From Phocaeicola_A sp045647865 (GTDB lineage: Bacteria; Bacteroidota; Bacteroidia; Bacteroidales; Bacteroidaceae), in contig JAZRMW010000007.1 of the NCBI GenBank assembly GCA_045647865.1, positions 1 to 64,000 of the forward strand: DNA of 64,000 nucleotides. Reading direction: 5' to 3'. Under the pieces are notes generated by a model. That model saw nothing but the letters and a program-made list of their open reading frames with translations. It was not told where the DNA came from and ran no database searches. Below are positions 24,916 through 32,912 of the stretch, piece after piece (within the stretch, counting starts at the first letter, position 1; each line of letters begins with the position of its first letter). The translations under genes were made by a program, and so were the position numbers.

Positions 24916-24946
24916 CAAATGTAATCTTTCTTACAAACTTACGCAA
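24916..24946 (-). promoter_or_regulatory. mltG promoter
   Basis: On the minus strand TTG (24946-24944), a 20-nt spacer and TACATTTG (24923-24916) precede the start at 24873 by about 40 bp. Confidence 0.75.
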
Positions 24947-25037
24947 CTTTTTCAGAAAGAATTAAGAAGATAAAGGATATTCACAGCTTAACACATTTGG
25001 TTTTTCATTTCTCCTTTACCTCCCCAAATTTCTCCTT

Positions 25038-25511
25038 TCATTCATCCATACGCACAATATCGTAACTTGTGTCGGTAGTCATTTCCATCAAGCTATCGTT
25101 TACCATGCGTAAGGTAGTGTCATTTACAATAAGAAAGTAAATGGGAGGTTCACCCGTATTAGGAGTCAGTTTTACTGCTTTTTTCGGATGTTTGTTCACC
25201 ATCTTGTGAATCTTTTGTTGTTTTCCCTTTGTCTTGAAGTTCATATTCTTGCCAGGTCCTTGCGCATCCAAGTATATCATATCAAGAGTAAATAGGGTAT
25301 CCTTCCCATTAATTTCTTCATTCAATGTCAAGATATAGTCAATACCCGGACCATCAGCAGCAGGTAATGTCCCATAAAAAACTTCTGCGATGTCCTCGAC
25401 ACCTGCAGAATCGGTTGCAATCACATCTATTTCTGCCACGTTGTTCTGCTGTTTGGAGTGGCATGATGCCAAGGCGGCTACAAAAGCTGCCAACATAAAA
25501 ACTTTTTTCAT
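25038..25511 (-). CDS. NlpE-like lipoprotein without the CXXC motif
   Basis: The protein has 157 residues. The signal MKKVFMLAAFVAALASC has the lipobox Cys at residue 17. The body has EVFYGTLPAADGPGIDYILT, which aligns with the NlpE N-terminal consensus YxGTLPCADCPGIxTxLTL, and DTLFTLDMIYLD. The Cys-x-x-Cys of enterobacterial NlpE is replaced by Ala-Ala-Asp-Gly, so redox or copper sensing through that pair is impossible here. It is exported and lipid anchored. Role in envelope stress is unproven in Bacteroidetes. Confidence 0.8.
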   Translation of the reverse strand: MKKVFMLAAFVAALASCHSKQQNNVAEIDVIATDSAGVEDIAEVFYGTLPAADGPGIDYILTLNEEINGKDTLFTLDMIYLDAQGPGKNMNFKTKGKQQKIHKMVNKHPKKAVKLTPNTGEPPIYFLIVNDTTLRMVNDSLMEMTTDTSYDIVRMDE

Positions 25512-25653
25512 TGTCTCTTTTCAATTAATTGGTTTGCTTTTATAACACAATTCATTACATTTTGTTTGAAATGATTTACGTATTCTTGTTTTTTATTGTA
25601 TCTTTGCCCACAAAAGTATTATATAATTATTTACCTTTATAAATAAAGTAAAC

Positions 25654-27213
25654 ATGAAAAAAGCAATCTTAGGAGTTGCCCTTTTGGCAACCCTTCCGAT
25701 GATGGCTCAACAAAAAGCAACCATCACCGTACACCCTGAACAGGGTAAAGAGATTATCAGTAAACACATCTACGGCCAGTTTGCAGAACACTTGGGTACT
25801 TGTATCTACGGTGGTTTGTGGGTAGGTGAGGATTCATCCATCCCCAATACCAATGGATACCGCAATGATGTACTGAATGCATTGAAGAGTCTGCAAATCC
25901 CCAACCTGCGTTGGCCGGGCGGCTGCTTTGCCGACGAGTATCACTGGATGGATGGTATTGGTCCCAAGGAGAATCGCCCTCGCATGGTAAATAACAACTG
26001 GGGTGGAACTGTAGAGGACAACAGCTTTGGTACGCACGAGTTCTTGAACCTGTGCGAACTGCTCGGATGCGAACCTTACGTAAGTATGAACGTAGGTAGC
26101 GGTACCGTACAAGAAACCGCCCAATGGGTAGAATACATGACCGCTGAAGACGGCCCCATGGCCAAGTTGCGCAAACAGAATGGACGCGAAAAACCTTGGA
26201 AAGTGAAATTCATCGGTGTAGGTAATGAAAGTTGGGGATGTGGCGGAAACATGCGCCCTGAATATTATGCCGACCTTTATCGTCGCTATCAGACTTATTG
26301 CCGTGAATATAACGGGAACCGTCTGTTCAAGATTGCCAGTGGTGCAAGTGACTATGACTACAACTGGACAGAAGTATTGATGAAAAATGCAGGAGGTCAA
26401 ATGCAAGGACTTTCTTTACACTACTACACATGCGCCGGATGGTCAGGCAGTAAAGGTTCTGCAACAAAGTTTGATGATGCTCAATATTATTGGGCTTTGG
26501 GTAAATGCCTTGAGATTGAACCAGTAATGCAGAAACACATTGAAATCATGAACAAATACGACCGTCGCAAACGCGTGGCTCTGATGTTGGACGAGTGGGG
26601 TACATGGTGGGACGAAGAACCCGGTACCATCCGCGGACACCTCTATCAGCAGAATACCATGCGCGATGCATTCGTTGCTGCTCTCACACTGAACGTATTC
26701 CACAAATATACAGACCGTCTGAAGATGGCAAACATTGCCCAAATTGCCAACGTACTCCAAAGTATGATTCTCACCAAAGAAGACAAGATGGTGCTTACTC
26801 CAACTTACCACGTGTTCGACATGTACAAAGTACACCAAGAGGCAACCCACTTGCCCATTGATATTGTTTGTGACACCATGAGCGTACGTCACGACTACTT
26901 TGGACGCGGTGAAGGTGAACGCCAACTTCCCATGATGAGTGCAACAGCTTCACGCGACAAGAACGGTATCATCCATATCTCATTGGCTAATGTAAGCTTG
27001 AAAGAGACAAGCGAAGTGGAATTGAACTTGAACGACTTGAAGGTAAAGAATGTTACCGGTACTATCCTCACGTCAAAACACATTGAGGATTGTAACACAT
27101 TCGAAAACCCGAACCTCGTAAAGCCAGAAGTATTCAAAGGCGCCAAGTTGAATAAGGGTGTATTGAAAGTGAAACTCCCAGCTATGTCTATCGTAGCCTT
27201 GGAGGTGAAGTAA
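25654..27213 (+). CDS. Exported GH51 alpha-L-arabinofuranosidase
   Basis: The protein has 519 residues with a signal peptide (MKKAILGVALLATLPMMAQ). GH51 landmarks are IYGQFAEHLGTCIYGGLWVG, NLRWPGGCFADEYHW, acid/base Glu192 in VGNESWGCGG and nucleophile Glu314 in LDEWGTW. The C-terminal beta domain ends KLPAMSIVALEVK. It removes alpha-arabinofuranose side chains from arabinan, arabinoxylan or arabinogalactan in the periplasm. A -7 box TATCTTTG (25599-25606) precedes it. It stands alone; no SusC/D or partner hydrolase is adjacent. Confidence 0.95.
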   Translation: MKKAILGVALLATLPMMAQQKATITVHPEQGKEIISKHIYGQFAEHLGTCIYGGLWVGEDSSIPNTNGYRNDVLNALKSLQIPNLRWPGGCFADEYHWMDGIGPKENRPRMVNNNWGGTVEDNSFGTHEFLNLCELLGCEPYVSMNVGSGTVQETAQWVEYMTAEDGPMAKLRKQNGREKPWKVKFIGVGNESWGCGGNMRPEYYADLYRRYQTYCREYNGNRLFKIASGASDYDYNWTEVLMKNAGGQMQGLSLHYYTCAGWSGSKGSATKFDDAQYYWALGKCLEIEPVMQKHIEIMNKYDRRKRVALMLDEWGTWWDEEPGTIRGHLYQQNTMRDAFVAALTLNVFHKYTDRLKMANIAQIANVLQSMILTKEDKMVLTPTYHVFDMYKVHQEATHLPIDIVCDTMSVRHDYFGRGEGERQLPMMSATASRDKNGIIHISLANVSLKETSEVELNLNDLKVKNVTGTILTSKHIEDCNTFENPNLVKPEVFKGAKLNKGVLKVKLPAMSIVALEVK

Positions 27214-27228
27214 ACGACAAGTAACAAG

Positions 27229-27289
27229 CTACGAGCTACAAGTGAACAGTTCTGTGCCACAATGCCTGCTCATCACCTGTAGCTCGTAG
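27229..27289. repeat. Inverted GCTACGAG word pair after the GH51 gene
   Basis: CTACGAGCTACA (27229-27240) is the exact reverse complement of TGTAGCTCGTAG (27278-27289). The 37-nt loop has no other feature. It lies 16 bp past the GH51 stop and probably ends or protects that transcript. Confidence 0.7.
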
Positions 27290-27315
27290 TTCTTCACTTA
27301 AAAAACGAATTATTT

Positions 27316-27346
27316 TTTTGCAGATTCACAAAAAAGCATTACTTTT
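27316..27346 (+). promoter_or_regulatory. tRNA-Thr promoter
   Basis: TTTG (27316-27319), a 19-nt spacer and TACTTTTG (27339-27346) lie 27 bp before the tRNA 5' end. Confidence 0.85.
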
Positions 27347-27373
27347 GCAACCGCTTTCAAAAGAAAGTTGTTT

Positions 27374-27446
27374 GCCGAAATAACTCAGTTGGTAGAGTAG
27401 CTCATTCGTAATGAGCAAGTCGCGGGTTCGAGTCCCGCTTTCGGCT
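27374..27446 (+). tRNA. tRNA-Thr (anticodon CGT)
   Basis: A 73-nt cloverleaf. The acceptor GCCGAAA pairs with TTTCGGC; the D stem is ACTC/GAGT; the anticodon stem GCTCA/TGAGC holds loop TTCGTAA; the T stem is GCGGG/CCCGC. Anticodon CGT reads ACG. Discriminator is T and CCA is not encoded. Confidence 0.95.
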
Positions 27447-27459
27447 CTGATAGACGAAA

Positions 27460-27499
27460 AAAGGGATTGCATCCACATATGGGTACAATCCTTTTTTTT
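27460..27499 (+). terminator. Terminator after tRNA-Thr
   Basis: An imperfect stem AAAGGGATTG/CAATCCTTTT plus a short inner ATCC/GGGT pairing has a 6-nt loop and is followed by eight Ts. Confidence 0.85.
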
Positions 27500-27586
27500 A
27501 TTTTAGACAGAAGAACAAAGAACAGGAAGTATTTTCGTTATGCTTATATCCTAATATTCTTATGACTAAAAAAGGCATTCACCTGA

Positions 27587-28075
27587 TTACTTAATCTCAA
27601 TGCTCTTCACACTTTCCACTTTAGTTTCAGGCTTCGTTTTAGGAAGACGAATTTTCAATACGCCATTATTCATCTTCGCGCAAATTTCCTCACGGTTCAC
27701 ATCATCGGGAAGGATAAGTGTCTGTTGGAATTTGGTGTACGAGAACTCACGACGCAAGTAGCGCGGCTCTTTCTCATCCTCCTTCTTTTCCTCTTTCTTT
27801 TCGTTTTCCTTACCATCGCATCCGCAATCGGAACTTTTACACTTTTTCTCCATGGTTATCACCAAATCATTCTCCTTGTTGATGTGGATATTAAAGTCCT
27901 CCTTACACATACCGGGTGCAGCCACCTCCACTTTGTACTCCTTCTCGGTCTCCATCACATTGATGGCCGGAGCCGTATTATTGGCTTTCACAACCCAATT
28001 GGTGTCAAAAAAATCACTGAATATGCTGGGCAACCAACTCTGTCCGGCATTACGTTTCATAGGCATCATACTCAT
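27587..28075 (-). CDS. Small heat shock protein, Hsp20/alpha-crystallin family
   Basis: The protein has 162 residues. The N-terminus carries LPSIFSDFFDTNW, the typical Hsp20 lead-in. The alpha-crystallin domain starts PAINVMETEKEYKVEVAAPG and ends with the MNNGVLKIRLPK strand. Between beta strands (about 78-105) sits a very acidic and basic loop with CGCDGKENEKKEEKKEDEKE, longer than in most family members. It is an ATP-independent holdase in the cytosol. It is monocistronic; the leader contains no obvious promoter. Confidence 0.95.
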   Translation of the reverse strand: MSMMPMKRNAGQSWLPSIFSDFFDTNWVVKANNTAPAINVMETEKEYKVEVAAPGMCKEDFNIHINKENDLVITMEKKCKSSDCGCDGKENEKKEEKKEDEKEPRYLRREFSYTKFQQTLILPDDVNREEICAKMNNGVLKIRLPKTKPETKVESVKSIEIK

Positions 28076-28255
28076 TTTTCTTCTTTCATTAATCTGTTAA
28101 ACAATTATTTTAATCTTGAGAATGCCTTCGCCGTCCAACACTCTGTCACTTCTGAATCTCAAAAGAAAGGGGAGAACCAGTGTCACGCTTGCCATTCCGA
28201 TGTTCCCTCAATCATGTGGTAGGTTTCGTTTATTTGCTCAATAAGACCTCAAAGA

Positions 28256-28331
28256 CGACACGAGGCTGAACCGGCTTCGGCATTCACTCTGATAAATGAA
28301 TGAATGACCCGACAGGTTCAACCTCGCGTCG
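28256..28331. repeat. Large inverted repeat between hsp20 and the AlaX-like gene
   Basis: The arm 28256-28272 and the arm 28315-28331 pair at 15 of 17 positions around GAGG-TGAACC, with a 42-nt loop that contains ATGAATGAATG. It lies 36 bp beyond the AlaX-like stop and upstream of the hsp20 start. It could terminate the former or be part of the leader of the latter. Confidence 0.6.
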
Positions 28332-28366
28332 ATTATTTAAATAATAAAAAGGATTCTTGACTTTTT

Positions 28367-28828
28367 CTATTCTATCAGTTTGAAGACAATGCGAAAGACA
28401 CCTTCTTCATATCGCCAGCTATTGATTTTGAAGGTACCAATCTCGCTAGTATTCTCCACATGAGCACCTATACAGGCACACACGTCATAATCACCAATAC
28501 GCACAAGACGAAGAGTGGCACTGGCATCATCTGGTAACTTACTTGTATCCACCTCTGGTGGCAAGTTGTCGCGTGTGGCAAACTCGTACGTTACGGATAA
28601 GCCCTGAGAGATAACTTCATTCATCCGACGCTCAATCTCCTGCACCTGTTCTTCAGTAGGGCATTCGGGTAGGGGCCAACTGATTTTACTCTTCTTACGC
28701 TCGATATGTGCATTGCGTGAGCGTTCGCATCCGAACATCCGTATCATTGTCTGATTCAACAGATGCTCTGCCGTGTGACTTTGGGGATGCTCCTGCTTAT
28801 TATGTTCGTTCAATATAGGTTCTTCCAT
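28367..28828 (-). CDS. AlaX-like tRNA-editing (SAD) domain protein
   Basis: The protein has 153 residues. HTAEHLLNQTMIRMFGC (from residue 18) gives the HxxxH zinc motif of the alanyl/threonyl-tRNA synthetase second additional domain. CACIGAHVENTSEIGTFKI gives the matching CxxxH. No synthetase catalytic or anticodon domain is present, so it is a free-standing editing protein. It likely hydrolyses mischarged aminoacyl-tRNA (Ser or Gly on tRNA-Ala in known AlaX). It is monocistronic; a -7-like TACTTTTG lies at 28871-28878 on the minus strand. Confidence 0.85.
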   Translation of the reverse strand: MEEPILNEHNKQEHPQSHTAEHLLNQTMIRMFGCERSRNAHIERKKSKISWPLPECPTEEQVQEIERRMNEVISQGLSVTYEFATRDNLPPEVDTSKLPDDASATLRLVRIGDYDVCACIGAHVENTSEIGTFKINSWRYEEGVFRIVFKLIE

Positions 28829-28935
28829 AATAGTTTGGTTCTTGAGTTTTGTTTATAGAATTTTGTCGTGCAAAAGTATTCAATCTTGGCCAAACCTCCA
28901 TAGAAACATCTTAAAATTTGAAAAACTATTCCTTC

Positions 28936-29661
28936 TCAGGGTATAAAGTCCGGATAAAAACGCGAAATGTCAAAATAGACATTGCTTGTTGTATCATTAC
29001 TCACCACATTGTGTACATCACAGAAACCACTCAGTATAGAGGCGTGCTCTTTTATATTACCTTGAAATAACCCGCCAATCACTTCGTATTCATCAGGCAC
29101 ACAAATAACCTTAAATGCATCTTTTTCCGTTTTGCCAGTTCCTGAAGCAAGAATTGTAGAGGCAATCAAATTATATCGTAACAAATAATTGAACAAAATG
29201 TCTTCATCATTGGTGCAATACTCTCCACTATGACAAGCCATCCCCAAAAGGACGAGGGAAACAGGATTCTTTTTCAATGCTTCCACACAACGAGGATAGA
29301 CATAGACATAATCTTTCTCTAAATATTTGTTCTGAATATCCAAATAAGCATTATATGGGTCATAATCCTTCGTGAAACTATAACCATAATAAACCAATCT
29401 CATTTCGTCCAAAGTCAATGTATCTTTACCTTCTATGAATCTATTCAGAAGTGATTGATATTCTTTAGGATGCTTTTCTACAAATGTCTGTACAGAATCA
29501 TAGTTGGCATCTCTCCTCATCTTTATCAGATTGTATTGTTGAGCCAATCTTATTTCCTCTTCTGATAATGTGTACGTTGTACTTGGATTAAAATATTCCT
29601 TTAATTGAGCACATCCTACACACATCAAACATGCAAATAAACATACGATATTTTTCATCAT
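28936..29661 (-). CDS. DUF4919 lipoprotein
   Basis: The protein has 241 residues. A lipoprotein signal ends in CVGC (about residue 17). LLNRFIEGKDTLTLDEMRLV, YYGYSFTKDYDPYNAY and a C-terminal segment VCVPDEYEVIGGLF match the Bacteroidetes DUF4919 pattern. No enzyme motif is visible. It is exported, anchored and of unknown role. It is divergent from the HpaII-like gene. Confidence 0.75.
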   Translation of the reverse strand: MMKNIVCLFACLMCVGCAQLKEYFNPSTTYTLSEEEIRLAQQYNLIKMRRDANYDSVQTFVEKHPKEYQSLLNRFIEGKDTLTLDEMRLVYYGYSFTKDYDPYNAYLDIQNKYLEKDYVYVYPRCVEALKKNPVSLVLLGMACHSGEYCTNDEDILFNYLLRYNLIASTILASGTGKTEKDAFKVICVPDEYEVIGGLFQGNIKEHASILSGFCDVHNVVSNDTTSNVYFDISRFYPDFIP

Positions 29662-29801
29662 ACAAATCTTTAGCTCTATAGCGATTATATTCTCTGTATT
29701 TAGTGGGTATCTTCATCGAAAGAATGATATTTTTCCATTGCAAAAATATCCATTATCAACGAAAGTGCCAAGAATTTTATGGATTATCCCTACAAATCCA
29801 T

Positions 29802-29809
29802 TATCTTTG
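29802..29809 (+). promoter_or_regulatory. -7 box of the HpaII-like gene
   Basis: TATCTTTG lies 25 bp before the ATG at 29835. The -33 element is weak (TTTAT near 29776). It rules out the upstream in-frame start at 29703. Confidence 0.6.
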
Positions 29810-29834
29810 CGCAAGAATTCAAAGAAAAAGACCT

Positions 29835-30929
29835 ATGGCATTCGAAGCACCACGTCGCGATTGGAGCGAATTGTACGCATTCTTCCGCCTGCTGGCCGAT
29901 GGCTATGTATATGCCGGCCAAGCTGATGGAAGTGCAAACGAAGAGAAGAAACTGAAAGTGGCCCTTGTGCAACGCGAGGAGCACGATGGCACACGCAAAT
30001 ATATCATCGAAGATGAGGATATTCACATCATTGGCGAAGAGCGTGATGAACGTTTTCCACGCGAGGACTTTGCCACCGTGGCCATGCTGGTGGGTGATAT
30101 GCTCAAACAGAATGGAGGAGACGAGGAACTGACTTCGCCCGATGGAGTGGAGGAATTCCTTGATGCAGTGGCCATCTACAACTTGGAGGCCAAGACAGAC
30201 GACCGTACGGACTTCTACGTAGCCTTCTGGAGTGTGGATGCTCCGCTCATGGGTTTCCGTTCGTACTCACGCTTGGGAGGTATGCTCCCTTTGCTCGATG
30301 GTGGACGAGCAGCCAACATCAAGTTTGAGCAGACGGGTGTACGTTTCCCCAATCCTACGGTGAACAAAATCAACTGGTTGGAGTCGCCCAACGAAGTACT
30401 CGACCGCATGCTGATGATTGAGCGTATGGGTGGTGTACTGAAGTACAACGATGTGGCAGACAAGGTATTCCGAAGCAATCTTTTGATGATTGACCTCCAC
30501 TTTCCACGCATTGCCGCCGAAATGCTTCGCACCATGTACTACGAAGGCATCACGCGCATCCCTGAACTGACTGAACGCATCAAGGAAATCAACCCCTTGA
30601 AGATAAAGACTGAACTCATTGAGAAACACCGTTTCTATGAATTCAAGGTGAAACAGTTCCTTTTCACCTTGGCCATGGGTATGCGTCCTGCAAAACTCTA
30701 CAATGGTACAGACTCGGCCGTGGAGGGATTCATCTATACCGACACGGAAGGACACACCATGTGTTATCACAAGGCCGACCGTCAGACGTTTGAAGACTTC
30801 CTCTACAACCACACCCGTTTGGAGAAAGGCCCGCTTGAAAAGGACAAGTACGGATACCTTGAACGCGAAAACAATCTCTATTATTTCAAACTGAATCTGA
30901 AGGTAGGGTTTGTGAAGAGGAGTAAATAA
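29835..30929 (+). CDS. HpaII-family restriction endonuclease homologue, orphan
   Basis: The protein has 364 residues from the ATG after the -7 box. The N-terminus RRDWSELYAFFRLLADGYVY matches the WSELYAFxKLLADG start of HpaII-family endonucleases. Further family landmarks are AFWSVDAPLMGFRSYSRLGG (usual GFSIKS), QFLFTLAMGMRPAKLYNGTD, FEDFLYNHTRLEKG and LYYFKLNLKVGF. HpaII itself cuts CCGG. The usual GFSIKS Lys is not present as such (GFRSYSRLG), so catalysis is uncertain. No DNA methyltransferase lies anywhere in the window. The neighbour downstream is a YqeY-like gene 57 bp away, which suggests a chromosomal housekeeping setting rather than a mobile R-M island. Confidence 0.75.
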   Translation: MAFEAPRRDWSELYAFFRLLADGYVYAGQADGSANEEKKLKVALVQREEHDGTRKYIIEDEDIHIIGEERDERFPREDFATVAMLVGDMLKQNGGDEELTSPDGVEEFLDAVAIYNLEAKTDDRTDFYVAFWSVDAPLMGFRSYSRLGGMLPLLDGGRAANIKFEQTGVRFPNPTVNKINWLESPNEVLDRMLMIERMGGVLKYNDVADKVFRSNLLMIDLHFPRIAAEMLRTMYYEGITRIPELTERIKEINPLKIKTELIEKHRFYEFKVKQFLFTLAMGMRPAKLYNGTDSAVEGFIYTDTEGHTMCYHKADRQTFEDFLYNHTRLEKGPLEKDKYGYLERENNLYYFKLNLKVGFVKRSK

Positions 30930-30986
30930 ATAATAAAGAGAGATAAAGGAAGATAAAAGGAAATAATCATTCATAATTATAAAGAC

Positions 30987-31436
30987 ATGTTATTCGATCA
31001 AATCAGCAACGACATCAAAGAGGCCATGAAGGCCCGTGACAAAGTGCGCTTGGAGACCTTGCGCAATGTGAAGAAAGTATTCTTGGAGGCTAAGACTGCT
31101 CCTGGTGCCAACGACGAGTTGACCGACGAGGCTGCTCTCAAGATTATTCAAAAGTTAGCAAAACAAGGACGCGATGCTGCCTCTATATATGAAGGCCAAG
31201 GACGTGCCGATCTTGCCGCAGACGAGTTGGCACAAGTGAGCGTACTCGAAGGCTACATGCCCAAGCAGATGAGTGCAGAAGAATTGTCTGCAGCCCTCAG
31301 CGAAATCATTGCCCAAGTAGGTGCCGCAGGCCCTCAAGATATGGGCAAGGTGATGGGCGTAGCCACCAAGCAATTGGCAGGACGTGCCGAAGGACGTGCC
31401 ATCTCAGCTTGTGTGAAGGAATTGTTGGCAAAGTAA
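30987..31436 (+). CDS. GatB/YqeY domain protein
   Basis: The protein has 149 residues. LFDQISNDIKEAMKARDKVR starts the YqeY fold. EAALKIIQKLAKQGRDAASI and YMPKQMSAEELSAALSEII follow, with DMGKVMGVATKQLAGRAEGR at the C-terminus. The domain is the tRNA-binding tail of GatB; free-standing YqeY may bind tRNA or tRNA-related substrates. It is probably cotranscribed with the HpaII-like gene; the spacer contains GGAGATAAAGG-like words. Confidence 0.92.
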   Translation: MLFDQISNDIKEAMKARDKVRLETLRNVKKVFLEAKTAPGANDELTDEAALKIIQKLAKQGRDAASIYEGQGRADLAADELAQVSVLEGYMPKQMSAEELSAALSEIIAQVGAAGPQDMGKVMGVATKQLAGRAEGRAISACVKELLAK

Positions 31437-31445
31437 TATAAAGAG

Positions 31446-31566
31446 GAGTTCAGGAGTTTAGGAGTTCAGGAGTTCAGACGATTGTTTTGCTATCATGGTA
31501 GCATTATGCAAGCAGAAGTATTGTCTGAACTCCTGAACTTCTAAAACTTCTGAACTCCTAAAAAAA
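31446..31566. repeat. Long hairpin of GGAGTTCA words with a conserved 31-nt core
   Basis: Four GGAGTT(C/T)AGG words on the left (31445-31479) face the complementary words on the right (31523-31560). The inner 16 bp (31464-31479 with 31523-31538) pair perfectly. The loop holds GCTATCATGGTAGC and the core starting ATGCAAGCAGAAGTAT (31506-31536) that recurs at 4451-4481 with 29 of 31 identities. It sits exactly between the YqeY stop and the transporter start. Confidence 0.8.
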
Positions 31567-31571
31567 CTTTC

Positions 31572-32471
31572 ATGAACTCCAAACTACTCGGCCATCTGGC
31601 ATGCTTTATTGCATACTCAATCTTTGGGATAAACATCATCGTCTGTAAGGATTTGATGGGCGGACACCTCATTTCGCCCATGGCCATTTTCTGCTTACGC
31701 TCGATAGGTGCAGGATTGCTCTTTTGGTTTCTCTCATTTTTTCTCCCCACAGAGAAAATCGAACGGAAAGATTACGTAAAAATATTCGGAGCATCTGTCC
31801 TTGGATTCTTCCTTACGCAGATAACCTTCTTGATAGCCATCCCCGACATCACCCCAATGGATTGCTCCATCGTCAGTGCCATATCACCTATCCTGACGAT
31901 GTTCATCGCCGCCTTTGCTCTGAAGGAGCCCATCACTATGCGGAAGGCTGGGGGAGTGGCACTCAGTTTCTTTGGAATCATCTTCTTGATACTCAATAGT
32001 GTCAGTGTATCCGATTCGTCGCGTCAAACAAGCATCATGGGCATCTTGCTCATCATTGCCAATTGTCTCAGTTTCTCACTCTACCTGGGATTGTTCAAGC
32101 CTTTGATTGCCCGTTATTCAGTGGTCACGTTCATGAAGTGGATATTCCTCTTCTCAACCCTCTTCTCACTCCCTTTTGCAGGCAAGGAAATCCTCACTTT
32201 CGATTACAGCACACTCTCTGCTACATACGTTTCTGAGTTGGCTTACCTCATCATTTGCGCCACCTTTGTCACCTATTTCCTCATCCCTGTAGGTCAGAAG
32301 CGTATCCGTCCGACCTTGGTCAGCATGTACTCCTACGTACAACCCATCATTGCCACCACCATCAGCATCTGCCTCGGCATGGACACTCTTGGTTGGCAAA
32401 AGGTACTTGCCGCCCTCATGGTCTTCAGTGGTGTCATGATGGTGAACTTCAGCCGTAGTGCGAAGGGGTAA
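31572..32471 (+). CDS. EamA/DMT-family transporter
   Basis: The protein has 299 residues with ten hydrophobic segments in two EamA halves (about 1-140 and 150-295). Halves are recognisable by FGINIIVCKDLMGGHLISP, ALKEPITMRKAGGVALSFFG and a C-terminal SMYSYVQPIIATTISICLG. It is an inner-membrane metabolite exporter or importer; the substrate cannot be inferred. It begins 6 bp after the long word hairpin. Confidence 0.9.
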   Translation: MNSKLLGHLACFIAYSIFGINIIVCKDLMGGHLISPMAIFCLRSIGAGLLFWFLSFFLPTEKIERKDYVKIFGASVLGFFLTQITFLIAIPDITPMDCSIVSAISPILTMFIAAFALKEPITMRKAGGVALSFFGIIFLILNSVSVSDSSRQTSIMGILLIIANCLSFSLYLGLFKPLIARYSVVTFMKWIFLFSTLFSLPFAGKEILTFDYSTLSATYVSELAYLIICATFVTYFLIPVGQKRIRPTLVSMYSYVQPIIATTISICLGMDTLGWQKVLAALMVFSGVMMVNFSRSAKG

Positions 32472-32609
32472 TTCCTCCAATGAAACAGAAAAGAATGATA
32501 GCTGATTTGCGATAAAGAAAAAGAAGCGTGAAAAACAGGGTGATTTCTTGGAAAAATTGTTTCTTTGAATAAAACGTGATGGATGCATGATTGCATTATC
32601 CATAAGCGT

Positions 32610-32800
32610 AATTTTCCGTTCCTTAACCGTTATTCCATTTCCCCCTTTAGCGTAATTTCCGTTCCCCTTATAAGAAACTGGAGTTTCTCTTAAAGGGGAA
32701 TTGCAGTTTCCCTGTAGAGTAATTTTCGTTTCCTTTGTATGGAAACGAGAGTTCCCTGGCACAGAAACAAAAGTTCCCAATAAGTGGATTTGCAAGGAAA
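32610..32800. repeat. Degenerate tandem array, unit 22-23 bp, with GTTYCC boxes
   Basis: GTTYC/GTTCCC boxes occur at 32661, 32683, 32706, 32728, 32751 and 32773, that is, at steps of 22, 23, 22, 23 and 22 bp. A weaker copy is at 32618. Each unit tends to form a small palindrome such as AGAAACTGGAGTTTCT (32673-32688). Sequence between boxes is partly conserved (GTAATTTTCC, GGAAAC), so this is not a CRISPR array with unique spacers. Confidence 0.75.
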
Positions 32801-32912
32801 CTGCAAGTAGTTCATAAACAATCAAATAAACCCATTGAGAGAATTGAGCATTCCTCTATCGAAAGAGTGCTAATATTAGTTGGATAAGAATGGTATTATA
32901 AAAAAAAGAAGC

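Noticed and set aside
32610..32800. CRISPR array
   Set aside because: Units are 22-23 bp with no unique spacers of 30 bp or more, repeats are degenerate, and no cas gene is nearby.
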